This document shows positions 49,759 through 57,323 of a stretch of DNA of 64,000 nucleotides, one piece after another. Each line of letters begins with the position of its first letter. Within the stretch, counting starts at the first letter, position 1. The DNA comes from a virus, in IMG/VR virus record IMGVR_UViG_3300034072_001378, positions 62,001-126,000 of that record; one strand, given 5' to 3'. Under the pieces are notes generated by a model, which searched no databases, was not told the origin of the DNA, and saw only the letters and a list, made by a program, of their open reading frames with translations. A program made the position numbers and the translations under genes.

Positions 49759-50259
49759 CTATTTGCTTTTTGGTAATCTATACATGCTTTCAAATATCTC
49801 AAATTCTTTATTCTTCCCTTTATTTTCAACAAAACCAAATCTTTTGTAAAATTCAATTAATCTCTTTTTATTTCCGCCAAATTCATCAGATGGTGAAAGT
49901 ATTATAATTTTATTATTCTTATCTGCATATTCACATATATCTGTCATTAACTTCGTGCCTGCTCCAGTATTTTTCTCTTTAGTTATAATTAAATCAATAC
50001 TTATTTTATTGTCAAATTCATAAATATTAATTGTGCTAAAATATTCTTTGTACTTATCTTTTAACGATTTTATAAAATTAGTATTTTCTTGAAGCCAATT
50101 TCTAAAATTTTCATTTATCTTTAATATTTTCTTTAAAGTTCCAACTATTCTTGCATAATCTTCACCATATTCACTTTTTAAATTTCCCCATAACTTCTCT
50201 ACTTCATTTTCTGTTTTACCCGATTTTTTAGCAAAACTCTTAATAACTGCATTAGGCAT
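49759..50259 (-). CDS. GNAT acetyltransferase with N-terminal helical domain
   Basis: The 166-aa protein starts with a 45-residue helical domain (A-V-I-K-S-F-A-K-K-S-G-K, then V-E-K-L-W) that precedes many unrelated phage proteins. It continues with I-N-E-N-F-R-N-W-L-Q-E-N (about 47-58), which looks like the CTS-like motif at an internal place, and ends with a GNAT core: I-T-K-E-K-N-T-G-A-G-T-K-L-M (about 109-122) and F-Y-K-R-F-G-F-V. It has its own leftward late promoter. Target unknown. Confidence 0.7.
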   Translation of the reverse strand: MPNAVIKSFAKKSGKTENEVEKLWGNLKSEYGEDYARIVGTLKKILKINENFRNWLQENTNFIKSLKDKYKEYFSTINIYEFDNKISIDLIITKEKNTGAGTKLMTDICEYADKNNKIIILSPSDEFGGNKKRLIEFYKRFGFVENKGKNKEFEIFESMYRLPKSK

Positions 50260-50275
50260 ATTATTCTCCTTTTAA

Positions 50276-50283
50276 AATTATTT
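50276..50283 (-). promoter_or_regulatory. T4-type late promoter (leftward)
   Basis: TATTTATA on plus is TATAAATA on minus, 17 nt before the GNAT gene, back to back with the late promoter at 50324. Confidence 0.7.
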
Positions 50284-50294
50284 ATATAACATAT

Positions 50295-50342
50295 TTGAAA
50301 TTTAAAAGATTTTTTGAACTTAATATAAATAATTTTAAAAGG
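50295..50342 (+). repeat. 48-nt exact repeat containing a late promoter, copy 1
   Basis: This block (TTGAAATTTAAAAGATTTTT through TTTTAAAAGG) is identical to 51071-51118. It contains TATAAATA at 50324-50331 and the ribosome-site start of the next gene. Confidence 0.9.
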
Positions 50343-50349
50343 GATTAAA

Positions 50350-51081
50350 ATGAGATTTAAAGATTGGGTGTTAGAAAAAGAATTAAATGAATTTTGGAAA
50401 GAAGTGAATGAATTTACAAGGAAATCAGCTATTTTAAATAATCATATTCCTTGTGGTACATCATTAGAATGGGTTAAAGAAACACTCGCATTTATAAATG
50501 AAGGAATTATAAAACCTGAATTAATTTCTATAAATACATATAATGAAAATAAATTAAACAATGAATTTAAGAAATACAATATAAATTTTATAAAAGATAA
50601 TCAAAATCTAAATGCATATTATGATAAAAAAACAGATACTATAACAATTATATATTCAGAAAAAGACACATTTAATGAAATTGAAGCATTAATTGGGCAT
50701 GAAATGGTTCATAAAGAACAACATAAAAAATCAAATGAATATTTTAAACAATCGGAAAGAACTATAGAAAAAATAAATGAGCTTATTCAAAAGAAAACAA
50801 AACTTCTAAAAGAACCAGGAGGTGTTTTAAAATATTCAAAAGAATTAAATAAATTAAATTCAGAAATAAATAAAATTTATAATTATTTTTTATATTTAAC
50901 TCCTTATGAAAAAATGGCTTATGCACATCAATTTGTATATATGAATAAAAATCTTAATCCAAATGACATAATAAAAAAATTAAAAAGTTCAGTAGAAACA
51001 AAAGATTTTCCCATAACTTCGGACTTTAAAAAATATGTTGCTATGTATTGGTTATTAAGAAACAAGAAAATTGAAATTTAA
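50350..51081 (+). CDS. Putative packaged zinc metallopeptidase (HExxH) with CTS-like N-terminus
   Basis: The 243-aa protein starts M-R-F-K-D-W-V-L-E-K-E-L-N-E-F, with the shared motif and L-N-E at 12-14. It has I-G-H-E-M-V-H (115-121: His117, Glu118, His121), and Glu187 in P-Y-E-K-M-A-Y-A fits the third zinc ligand of gluzincin-like peptidases. The rest is helical. The late promoter and the putative head-targeting sequence suggest a protease made late, packaged and ejected into the host. Substrate unknown. Confidence 0.65.
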   Translation: MRFKDWVLEKELNEFWKEVNEFTRKSAILNNHIPCGTSLEWVKETLAFINEGIIKPELISINTYNENKLNNEFKKYNINFIKDNQNLNAYYDKKTDTITIIYSEKDTFNEIEALIGHEMVHKEQHKKSNEYFKQSERTIEKINELIQKKTKLLKEPGGVLKYSKELNKLNSEINKIYNYFLYLTPYEKMAYAHQFVYMNKNLNPNDIIKKLKSSVETKDFPITSDFKKYVAMYWLLRNKKIEI

Positions 51082-51118
51082 AAGATTTTTTGAACTTAAT
51101 ATAAATAATTTTAAAAGG
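51071..51118 (+). repeat. 48-nt exact repeat containing a late promoter, copy 2
   Basis: Identical to 50295-50342. TATAAATA is at 51100-51107, 19 nt before the 441-aa gene. The two copies bracket the metallopeptidase gene. Confidence 0.9.
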
Positions 51119-51125
51119 AATCAAA

Positions 51126-52451
51126 ATGCCGCAATACAATATAAGAACAAATCAGTACACCGAAAGAAATAATGATCTATTTGATGTAGTACTACAAGCA
51201 AATGAAAATGGGATTATAAGAGATCCTAGATATAATGAGATATCAGATTTCTCAAATAGAACAGCATTTACATCTGTATTTGGCGAATTGGTGACAGGTG
51301 TTAGACAAAATAATATAAATGTACCTTTTATAAGAAGCACAGGTTTAGATGGGAATATTGATTATCTAAAAAATGTTAGATCAATACAATCAGGTACAAC
51401 TTCTGCTGTATTTGAAAATGAAACAGCTTATATTCAAACAGGTTTAGGTTTAGGATCATTTGAATTTATATCTGTTGCGACAAATAGATATATAACTGGG
51501 CACAGTAATGAAGTATTTCACACTATGGTGTTTTCTGAACCCGAAAGTAATGTGCAATCAGGTATAGGTTATGGTAGAAAGGATTCAGATTTTATTGGAT
51601 TTGGATATAATGGCACTGTATTTGGAATATGGCTTATTTTAAGAGGTGTAAAAACACATATACCCCAAGAAAATTGGAATGAAAACACATTATTGGAAGG
51701 AGATTTTATTTTAAATCCTCAAAAAGAAAATATTTCAGGTACTTCTTTTGGGTGGCTTGGAGTTGCTGATATATTATTTTATATAAATACTTCAGAGAAG
51801 GGTTGGATACTTGTGCATAGACACAAAACAGCTAATATCGATAGTAAACCGCATTTAACTGATCCTAATCAACCAATTAGTTCGTTCATTGAACGAACAA
51901 CAGGAAATGGAAATAATATTAGAATAGGAACATCTAGTTGGGCAGCTGGAACAATAGGTGAAAGGGCAAAAGGGACAGGTTCAGATAAAACACCATTTAT
52001 AGAAATTTCGGGTAAATCAATACCTGCAAACACTGAAACCATATTATTAAGTATAAAAAATAATCCAACATTTAAAGGTAAACCAAACACAGTTAGAGTT
52101 AGATATGGTACTTTAACATTAACAACAGATGGCACAAAATCGGTTTCATTTAGAGTATATGTAAATGGTGTTTCTGGTGGTGTTTTTACTGATTATGATA
52201 CAGATTTATCTGTATCATCTATAAGTACAGATACTACTTTATCTTATACAACTACAACCATTGCAGGAATTCCGAGGAGAAATGAGCAAGTTGGTGGTAC
52301 ATATTTGGGTAAAACAGATAGAGAAAGATTGAATTTATTTGAATCGGATATTATTATCGCGGCATATCCTGGAGATATAATAACAATAACAGCATTTAGT
52401 ACTGGAGCAACAGTAGTTGATATGGAACTTAGATGGATAGAAGAATTTTAA
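51126..52451 (+). CDS. Structural protein, probably head decoration or fibre, 441 aa
   Basis: The N-terminus is a helical/extended segment. The middle resembles a beta-sandwich domain common in phage structural proteins (G-I-G-Y-G-R-K-D-S-D-F-I-G-F-G-Y-N-G, about 146-163, then G-I-W-L-I-L-R-G). The C-terminal third is a Thr/Ser/Val-rich Ig-like beta domain. Length, composition and late promoter support a virion protein. The exact role is open. Confidence 0.65.
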   Translation: MPQYNIRTNQYTERNNDLFDVVLQANENGIIRDPRYNEISDFSNRTAFTSVFGELVTGVRQNNINVPFIRSTGLDGNIDYLKNVRSIQSGTTSAVFENETAYIQTGLGLGSFEFISVATNRYITGHSNEVFHTMVFSEPESNVQSGIGYGRKDSDFIGFGYNGTVFGIWLILRGVKTHIPQENWNENTLLEGDFILNPQKENISGTSFGWLGVADILFYINTSEKGWILVHRHKTANIDSKPHLTDPNQPISSFIERTTGNGNNIRIGTSSWAAGTIGERAKGTGSDKTPFIEISGKSIPANTETILLSIKNNPTFKGKPNTVRVRYGTLTLTTDGTKSVSFRVYVNGVSGGVFTDYDTDLSVSSISTDTTLSYTTTTIAGIPRRNEQVGGTYLGKTDRERLNLFESDIIIAAYPGDIITITAFSTGATVVDMELRWIEEF

Positions 52452-52457
52452 AATTTG

Positions 52458-52487
52458 AAATTAATATTCTTTAGTATATAATAAAAG
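52458..52487 (+). promoter_or_regulatory. Early/middle-type promoter
   Basis: AAATTAATATT, CTTTA, GTATATAATAAAA: strong match, 20 nt before uvsW. Confidence 0.7.
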
Positions 52488-52502
52488 AAAAAAGGATATT
52501 AT

Positions 52503-54188
52503 TTGATTATACAAAAACAAGACGAATCTTATACTTTACTTATTTCTGAAAATGAATCAGATAAATTAACTCTTCAAGGAATTCATGATTTTCTTAAAGC
52601 AGAAAAACCTGACGCAAGATATAATTTTAAAATACAAAGGGGCTGGGAAAGTCCCTTTCATTATTTTTCAGAAGTTAAAAAACATGGTAACCAATCTATT
52701 CTAAGATTACTATCAGGTCATTTAGACTTAATAAAAAACTTTAATATACCAAATTTACCGAAAACACAATCAGAATTTACAGAAGAGGAAATAGATAAAG
52801 GTTTAAAACAAATTATTTCAATGATGCCTTTTGAGCCTTATGATTATCAATTAAAAATTGTAAAAGATTCATTACTAAATCCTAAACAAATGTCTTTAGC
52901 TTGTACATCAGCAGGTAAGTCTTGTGCTATATTTATGATAATGTATTTTTTATATACAAAAAACAAAATTGGATTGGTTTGTGTTCCAAATATATCATTA
53001 ACAACACAAATATATGGTGATTTTAAAGATTATTTTCATAAAGATTATGCTAAAGAAAGAGATGAATTTTTATCTAATATTCAATTGCAGGGTGGTGGTA
53101 AAGAAAGTACATTTGACACATTTTTAACAATAACAACCTGGCAATCTTTACTAAATAGAAAAGAACATCTTTCTAAATTTGAATTTATTTTATGTGATGA
53201 AGTCCAAAGATATGCCAGTGATGAAGTATCTCAAATAATCAAATTAACAAATAACGCAAAATATAAATGGGGCGTTACAGGAACGTTACCAGAAGATCCC
53301 TTAGCAACAATGAATTTAATTGGTATGTTTGGATTTCCAAAAAGGTATATTAGAGCATGTGAATTAATTGAAAGAGGTTTAGGAACACCTGTTGAAATAA
53401 TTTCTTTCATTATTAAATACAATGACGAAGAAAAAAGATTATTTAATTCATTACCAAAAGGGCAGTACGCTAAACAGTTGGCATTCATAAAAGAACATCA
53501 AAAAAGAAATGAATTTGTGTCTGATTTAATAATAAAGGTTAAAAATACAGGGAATACAATTGTTTTAGGAAGTCACACACAACACATTAAAGATACATTT
53601 ATTGATGTTATGAAAAAATTATATCCAGATGTTGAAGTTCAAAATAAAGATATAACCGGTAAAAAATCATTTGAATTTCAAAAACAATATGGTGTATATT
53701 TTATAAATGGCGAAGATAATGCAGAAACAAGGGAATTAACAAGAAAAATTCTTGAAGAAAAACATTATATTATTCAATTTGAAGATTTGAACAAAATAAC
53801 TTTAAGTGAAAATGAATTTTATAAAGATACATTAGTTAAAGATTTAATAGATAATCATTCTATATATAAAGAAATAAAGAGCATAAATTTAAGAAATGAA
53901 ATTTTAATTTCAAATTATCAAATTTTATCAGCAGGAGTAAATATCCGTAGACTTTTTAATTTAATTTTTATATCACCTTTGAAAGCTTATACTACAATTA
54001 CTCAAAGTATTGGTAGAGGTTTGAGATTACACCCAGATAAAAAAATATTTAGAGTCTTCGATTTAACCGATGATTTTGGGATTAGAAAACCAAGCGGAAT
54101 TTTTTATAAGCAATATGAGGAAAGAAAAAGACATTCATATAATTCAGAAGGTTACCCAATTACTGAAAAAGAATATAATTTAAGCTAG
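52503..54188 (+). CDS. uvsW: UvsW-type recombination helicase
   Basis: The 561-aa protein (T4 UvsW 587) has the UvsW N-terminal domain (1-100), then SF2 motifs: A-C-T-S-A-G-K-S (133-140, Walker A in the T-S-A-G-K form of UvsW), C-D-E-V-Q (231-235), G-V-T-G-T-L-P-E (257-264) and Q-S-I-G-R-G-L-R-L-H near the end. UvsW unwinds R-loops and branched DNA, which shifts T4 from origin- to recombination-dependent replication. The start is TTG behind AAAAGGATATT. Confidence 0.88.
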   Translation: MIIQKQDESYTLLISENESDKLTLQGIHDFLKAEKPDARYNFKIQRGWESPFHYFSEVKKHGNQSILRLLSGHLDLIKNFNIPNLPKTQSEFTEEEIDKGLKQIISMMPFEPYDYQLKIVKDSLLNPKQMSLACTSAGKSCAIFMIMYFLYTKNKIGLVCVPNISLTTQIYGDFKDYFHKDYAKERDEFLSNIQLQGGGKESTFDTFLTITTWQSLLNRKEHLSKFEFILCDEVQRYASDEVSQIIKLTNNAKYKWGVTGTLPEDPLATMNLIGMFGFPKRYIRACELIERGLGTPVEIISFIIKYNDEEKRLFNSLPKGQYAKQLAFIKEHQKRNEFVSDLIIKVKNTGNTIVLGSHTQHIKDTFIDVMKKLYPDVEVQNKDITGKKSFEFQKQYGVYFINGEDNAETRELTRKILEEKHYIIQFEDLNKITLSENEFYKDTLVKDLIDNHSIYKEIKSINLRNEILISNYQILSAGVNIRRLFNLIFISPLKAYTTITQSIGRGLRLHPDKKIFRVFDLTDDFGIRKPSGIFYKQYEERKRHSYNSEGYPITEKEYNLS

Positions 54189-54210
54189 ATAGAAATATCT
54201 AGCTTTTTTA
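54182..54210 (+). terminator. Strong intrinsic terminator (AAAGCTAGATA-type stem, copy 3)
   Basis: AAGCTAGATA (54182-54191), GAAA, TATCTAGCTT (54196-54205), then T run, overlapping the uvsW stop codon. Loop and flank (TTTTTTAGTTTAG) equal copy 1 at 15252. Confidence 0.9.
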
Positions 54211-54230
54211 GTTTAGTTTAGTTTTAAAAT

Positions 54231-54275
54231 TTAATATTAGTTTAATTAATGTTATATTATAATATATAAAATTTA
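54231..54275 (+). promoter_or_regulatory. Possible early/middle promoter
   Basis: TTTAATATTAGTTT (54230 on) and TTATATTATAATATATAA (54252-54269) give two overlapping -10-like boxes before the accessory gene train. Confidence 0.4.
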
Positions 54276-54294
54276 TCATATAGGAGAATATAGA

Positions 54295-54690
54295 ATGATA
54301 AAAGATTTATATATTGAAGATATACCCAATAAGAATGAATTGAGAAAAGTTCTTAAAATTCTTGGAGATAACAGTTGGACAACAGTAAACATTAATGAAT
54401 GGGAAATTGATGAAGCACACAATATATATTATTCAGTTGCTAATAATGAGTATAAATATTCATCAAATTTCAATAATAAAAAATTGGAATTATTAACCAA
54501 TATAAAATATGAAGATTTTTTAGAACTTTATATTAAACCAATTGAAAATTTAAAAATAAATGAAACTTCATTTATTTTTGATTCATTAAATGAAGTATAT
54601 AAAGTTCTAAGAGTACAAGATGGATATATTTATACAAACGAATCTAACTGTATGTGTTATGTTCCAAACAAATCTTTAATCCAAATTTAA
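54295..54690 (+). CDS. Hypothetical protein, 131 aa
   Basis: Not recognised. Mixed alpha/beta with a W-T-T-V-N-I-N-E-W-E segment near 28-37. Ribosome site TAGGAGAATATAG. First of about 20 small accessory genes that run to the end of the window. Confidence 0.7.
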   Translation: MIKDLYIEDIPNKNELRKVLKILGDNSWTTVNINEWEIDEAHNIYYSVANNEYKYSSNFNNKKLELLTNIKYEDFLELYIKPIENLKINETSFIFDSLNEVYKVLRVQDGYIYTNESNCMCYVPNKSLIQI

Positions 54691-54712
54691 TATTTGTTTG
54701 TATATAATAAAA
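54683..54712 (+). promoter_or_regulatory. Early/middle-type promoter
   Basis: AAATTTAATATTTGTTTGTATATAATAAAA, 20 nt before the next gene. Confidence 0.7.
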
Positions 54713-54732
54713 TAAAAATTTAAGGAATTAGA

Positions 54733-55104
54733 ATGGCTACAAGAAGTACAATTTGGTATAAAGATGAAGAAAATAATTGCTATAAAGGTATTTATTGCCA
54801 CTGGGATGGGTATTTGAGTTATAATGGTAAAATTCTTTTTGAGAATTATTATGCATTAGATAAAGTTAAAGAATTGGTTTCATATGGTTCTGCCTCATCT
54901 ATTGCGGAAACATTAGATAAATGTGAATTTTATAAAGACTTAAATAGAGAAGATATAACAATTTATGAAATTCAAAACTTAAAAGAAATAGATGAGTACT
55001 TAGAAGAATATACATATATTTTTGAAAATGAAAAATGGTTCATCTTAACAGGAAAAAATAAAATGAAAAGATTATCACCAAGATTAATTGAAATGGACAT
55101 ATAA
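54733..55104 (+). CDS. Conserved small phage protein (M-A-T-R-S-x-I type), 123 aa
   Basis: It starts M-A-T-R-S-T-I-W-Y, followed by G-I-Y-C-H-W-D-G-Y-L-S-Y-N-G-K-I-L and Y-x-x-x-x-K-V-K-E-L-V-S-Y-G. This is a phage family widely seen in unrelated genomes whose function is not established. TAATG overlap with the next gene. Confidence 0.75.
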   Translation: MATRSTIWYKDEENNCYKGIYCHWDGYLSYNGKILFENYYALDKVKELVSYGSASSIAETLDKCEFYKDLNREDITIYEIQNLKEIDEYLEEYTYIFENEKWFILTGKNKMKRLSPRLIEMDI

Positions 55105-55334
55105 TGAACAAAAATATTATGAAAGAAATTGAATCTGCTTTAAAATTACATATTAACTACACTGGATATTCTTCAGGTGGTGAATATTTAAGAAGAATGA
55201 ATAGATTGGCTTGGAATTATTCGGGTGCTCCAGCACAAAAAATATCTTCGTTACTAGATGATTATTTTGAAGCGGTTGGTGTTAAAAATTTAGCCGAATC
55301 AATTAAAAGATTAAAGGATTTAGAGAATGCTTAA
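55104..55334 (+). CDS. Hypothetical protein, 76 aa
   Basis: Not recognised. Small helical protein with Y-S-S-G-G-E-Y-L-R-R-M (about 22-32). Overlaps both neighbours by a few nt, so co-translated. Confidence 0.65.
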   Translation: MNKNIMKEIESALKLHINYTGYSSGGEYLRRMNRLAWNYSGAPAQKISSLLDDYFEAVGVKNLAESIKRLKDLENA

Positions 55335-55500
55335 TCTTATAAAAGAACACAACAATAAGCAAAAATTAAATTTTTGCTTTAAAGAAAAAATAGATTTAAA
55401 ACAATCTAAATTAGATTTTGAAAAATTATCAGATGAAGAAAAAATTTTTGCTTTAAAAATGCTAAAAGTACAAATGATTTTAAATGGGAAGGAAAAATAA
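55327..55500 (+). CDS. Small charged protein, 57 aa
   Basis: ATG at 55327 lies 8 nt inside the preceding gene; TAA at 55498-55500 touches the next ATG. The product is Lys/Glu-rich and helical (K-L-S-D-E-E-K-I-F-A-L-K-M-L). It fills an otherwise empty 165-nt gap in a tightly packed gene train, which supports it. Confidence 0.6.
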   Translation: MLNLIKEHNNKQKLNFCFKEKIDLKQSKLDFEKLSDEEKIFALKMLKVQMILNGKEK

Positions 55501-55893
55501 ATGAATTTTGAAAAAGCCGAGATTCAAATAATAAAAGCAAATGTATTAATAGAAGTAAAAAAATTAATAAAAGAAATTGAATTAGAATATAATTCTTTAG
55601 ATAAAATTGCACAAAATATTTTAAATTTTAATTATATGGGAAGAGAAATACTTGAATATACCGATGGAAATAAAAATGGCAATTTTTGGTATAATGATGC
55701 TATGATTTTTAAAAGAAAATATTTTTTATTTGGTGCTTATATTACAACATTTAAATGGGCTTGTTCTTTTTATTGCGATATATATAATAGAAAAACAGAT
55801 ATTGAAAAATTAAACTTAAAATCAATTTATAATCTTAAAAGATATTTAATTGATTATAAAAGAGATTTACAAAAATTAAAGGATAATAAATGA
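55501..55893 (+). CDS. Hypothetical protein, 130 aa
   Basis: Not recognised. Helical N- and C-termini enclose an aromatic middle (N-F-W-Y-N-D, then F-K-W-A-C-S-F-Y-C-D). ATGA overlap with the next gene. Confidence 0.65.
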   Translation: MNFEKAEIQIIKANVLIEVKKLIKEIELEYNSLDKIAQNILNFNYMGREILEYTDGNKNGNFWYNDAMIFKRKYFLFGAYITTFKWACSFYCDIYNRKTDIEKLNLKSIYNLKRYLIDYKRDLQKLKDNK

Positions 55894-56168
55894 CAACTAC
55901 AGATTTTATAACAATTTATGCACTAACTTGCTTTTTAAATTTATTTTTAATTATAGTACTCAATAGATACATATACAATAATTCAAACACTAAATTAGAA
56001 ATTGGAATGAGCTTATTTACCGTATTAACATCTCTACCAGGAACAATAACAATTATATTCATAATTTGTGAAGCTTTAATGAGAAAAATATCTAAAAATA
56101 TTAATTTTAATAACTTTAAAAATTATTTTGTTAAAAAATGGAATAAAATAAATAGGATTGAAGAATGA
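55890..56168 (+). CDS. Small membrane protein, 92 aa
   Basis: Two hydrophobic helices (about 7-27 and 38-62) and a basic C-terminal tail (about 65-88). Topology and size fit an inner-membrane accessory protein. No function is visible. ATGA overlaps on both sides. Confidence 0.65.
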   Translation: MTTTDFITIYALTCFLNLFLIIVLNRYIYNNSNTKLEIGMSLFTVLTSLPGTITIIFIICEALMRKISKNINFNNFKNYFVKKWNKINRIEE

Positions 56169-56755
56169 ATTTGTTACAATTACACAATTTAATTAAAAAG
56201 CACGGGTTTATTGCTGGAGGGGCTTGTAGAAGTACAATTCAGAATGAAGAAATTAAAGATTTTGATATATTTTGTTTTTCTAAAGAAGACTATGAACCTT
56301 TAAAGCAAATTATTTCAAATATGTACGGAATAAAAAGAGAAAATGAACTTGTTTATCAATGTAATAATATTCAATTAATAAAACCACGAGAAAATAAGTA
56401 CTTAAAGACTTATGGTTCGCCATTTGAAGTTGTGAGTAGATTTGATTTTTCTGTATGTAGAGTATATACACTAGACGGAATTAATTTTATTGAAATAGAT
56501 GAACAATTTAAAGAAGATTGCGAAAAGAAAATTTTAAGAATCGAAAATATTGTATGTCCAATTAGCACATTAAAAAGAAGTATTAAGTACAGTAAAAAAG
56601 GGTATTTCTTACCTCTTAGAGAAATTCTTAAATTATTTAATGAATATGCAGAAAGGGTTCGAAGCGGTGATATAGACATTGATTCATTTGGAAATTTAGA
56701 TGAAATTCAGAATGAAGAACTATATGAATTAATGCTAAAATATAATATAGATTAA
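56165..56755 (+). CDS. Nucleotidyltransferase-fold protein
   Basis: The 196-aa protein shows the pol-beta-type NTase signature: F-I-A-G-G-A-C-R (15-22), then I-K-D-F-D-I-F-C (about 30-37, D-x-D), and a later acidic F-D-F-S-V-C-R-V-Y-T. Phages often carry such CCA-adding-like NTases of unknown substrate. A toxin-like or tRNA-modifying role is possible but unsupported. ATGA overlap with the membrane protein. Confidence 0.7.
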   Translation: MNLLQLHNLIKKHGFIAGGACRSTIQNEEIKDFDIFCFSKEDYEPLKQIISNMYGIKRENELVYQCNNIQLIKPRENKYLKTYGSPFEVVSRFDFSVCRVYTLDGINFIEIDEQFKEDCEKKILRIENIVCPISTLKRSIKYSKKGYFLPLREILKLFNEYAERVRSGDIDIDSFGNLDEIQNEELYELMLKYNID

Positions 56756-56757
56756 TT

Positions 56758-56787
56758 AAACTTTAATATTAGTTTGTATATAATAAA
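56758..56787 (+). promoter_or_regulatory. Early/middle-type promoter
   Basis: AAACTTTAATATT, AGTTT, GTATATAATAAA: full consensus. Confidence 0.72.
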
Positions 56788-56810
56788 TTATATAAATTAA
56801 AAGGTACTAT

Positions 56811-57047
56811 ATGAAAGATATAACATTAAATAACATATCAATTGAAAATTTTATTGAGTTGTGTACTTTTTTAAACTGCAAAACATTATTAGATGATATT
56901 GAGATGTATTATAATAAATATTTATTGTGTGATTCTTCTAAATATTATTTAGGATTTTATTTACCAACTAAAGAATATTTATTAAAAGATATAGGAACTA
57001 TCAATATGTGTAATTCACTGAATTACAAGAATATAATAAAGGAATAA
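56811..57047 (+). CDS. Hypothetical protein, 78 aa
   Basis: Not recognised. Asn/Ile/Leu/Tyr-rich alpha/beta with three Cys. 24 nt after the promoter; the next gene follows after 1 nt. Confidence 0.6.
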   Translation: MKDITLNNISIENFIELCTFLNCKTLLDDIEMYYNKYLLCDSSKYYLGFYLPTKEYLLKDIGTINMCNSLNYKNIIKE

Positions 57048-57048
57048 A

Positions 57049-57306
57049 ATGAACATACAAGATGAAATTAACAACTTAAAAGAAAATATAAATGAAATAG
57101 AAAAACAAAAAGCAAAATTAGATTTTTATAATTCATTAATCCAAGCAGTTAAATGTGCTGGAGGAACTGGAGAAAATATCACTGAAGATATGACGGTGAA
57201 GGAATTAGCTGATATTTTTGCAATCAATAAAGTTAGATTTACTTATATTGGTGAATTAAAAAGAACTGTAAATGATCAATTTGCATTTAAAAAATCTATA
57301 TTTTAG
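57049..57306 (+). CDS. Hypothetical protein, 85 aa
   Basis: Not recognised as an enzyme. N-terminal coiled coil (residues 3-30: I-N-N-L-K-E-N-I-N-E-I-E-K-Q-K), then a small domain with C-A-G-G-T-G-E-N-I and M-T-V-K-E-L-A-D-I-F. Ribosome site AAAGGAATAAA. Confidence 0.65.
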   Translation: MNIQDEINNLKENINEIEKQKAKLDFYNSLIQAVKCAGGTGENITEDMTVKELADIFAINKVRFTYIGELKRTVNDQFAFKKSIF

Positions 57307-57323
57307 TAAAATAAAGGATAAAA

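Noticed and set aside
56165-56755. Assignment of the NTase-fold protein as an abortive-infection (AbiEii/MNT) toxin
   Set aside because: The G-G-x-x-R and D-x-D motifs fit many NTases. There is no adjacent antitoxin-like gene and the neighbours are ordinary accessory genes.
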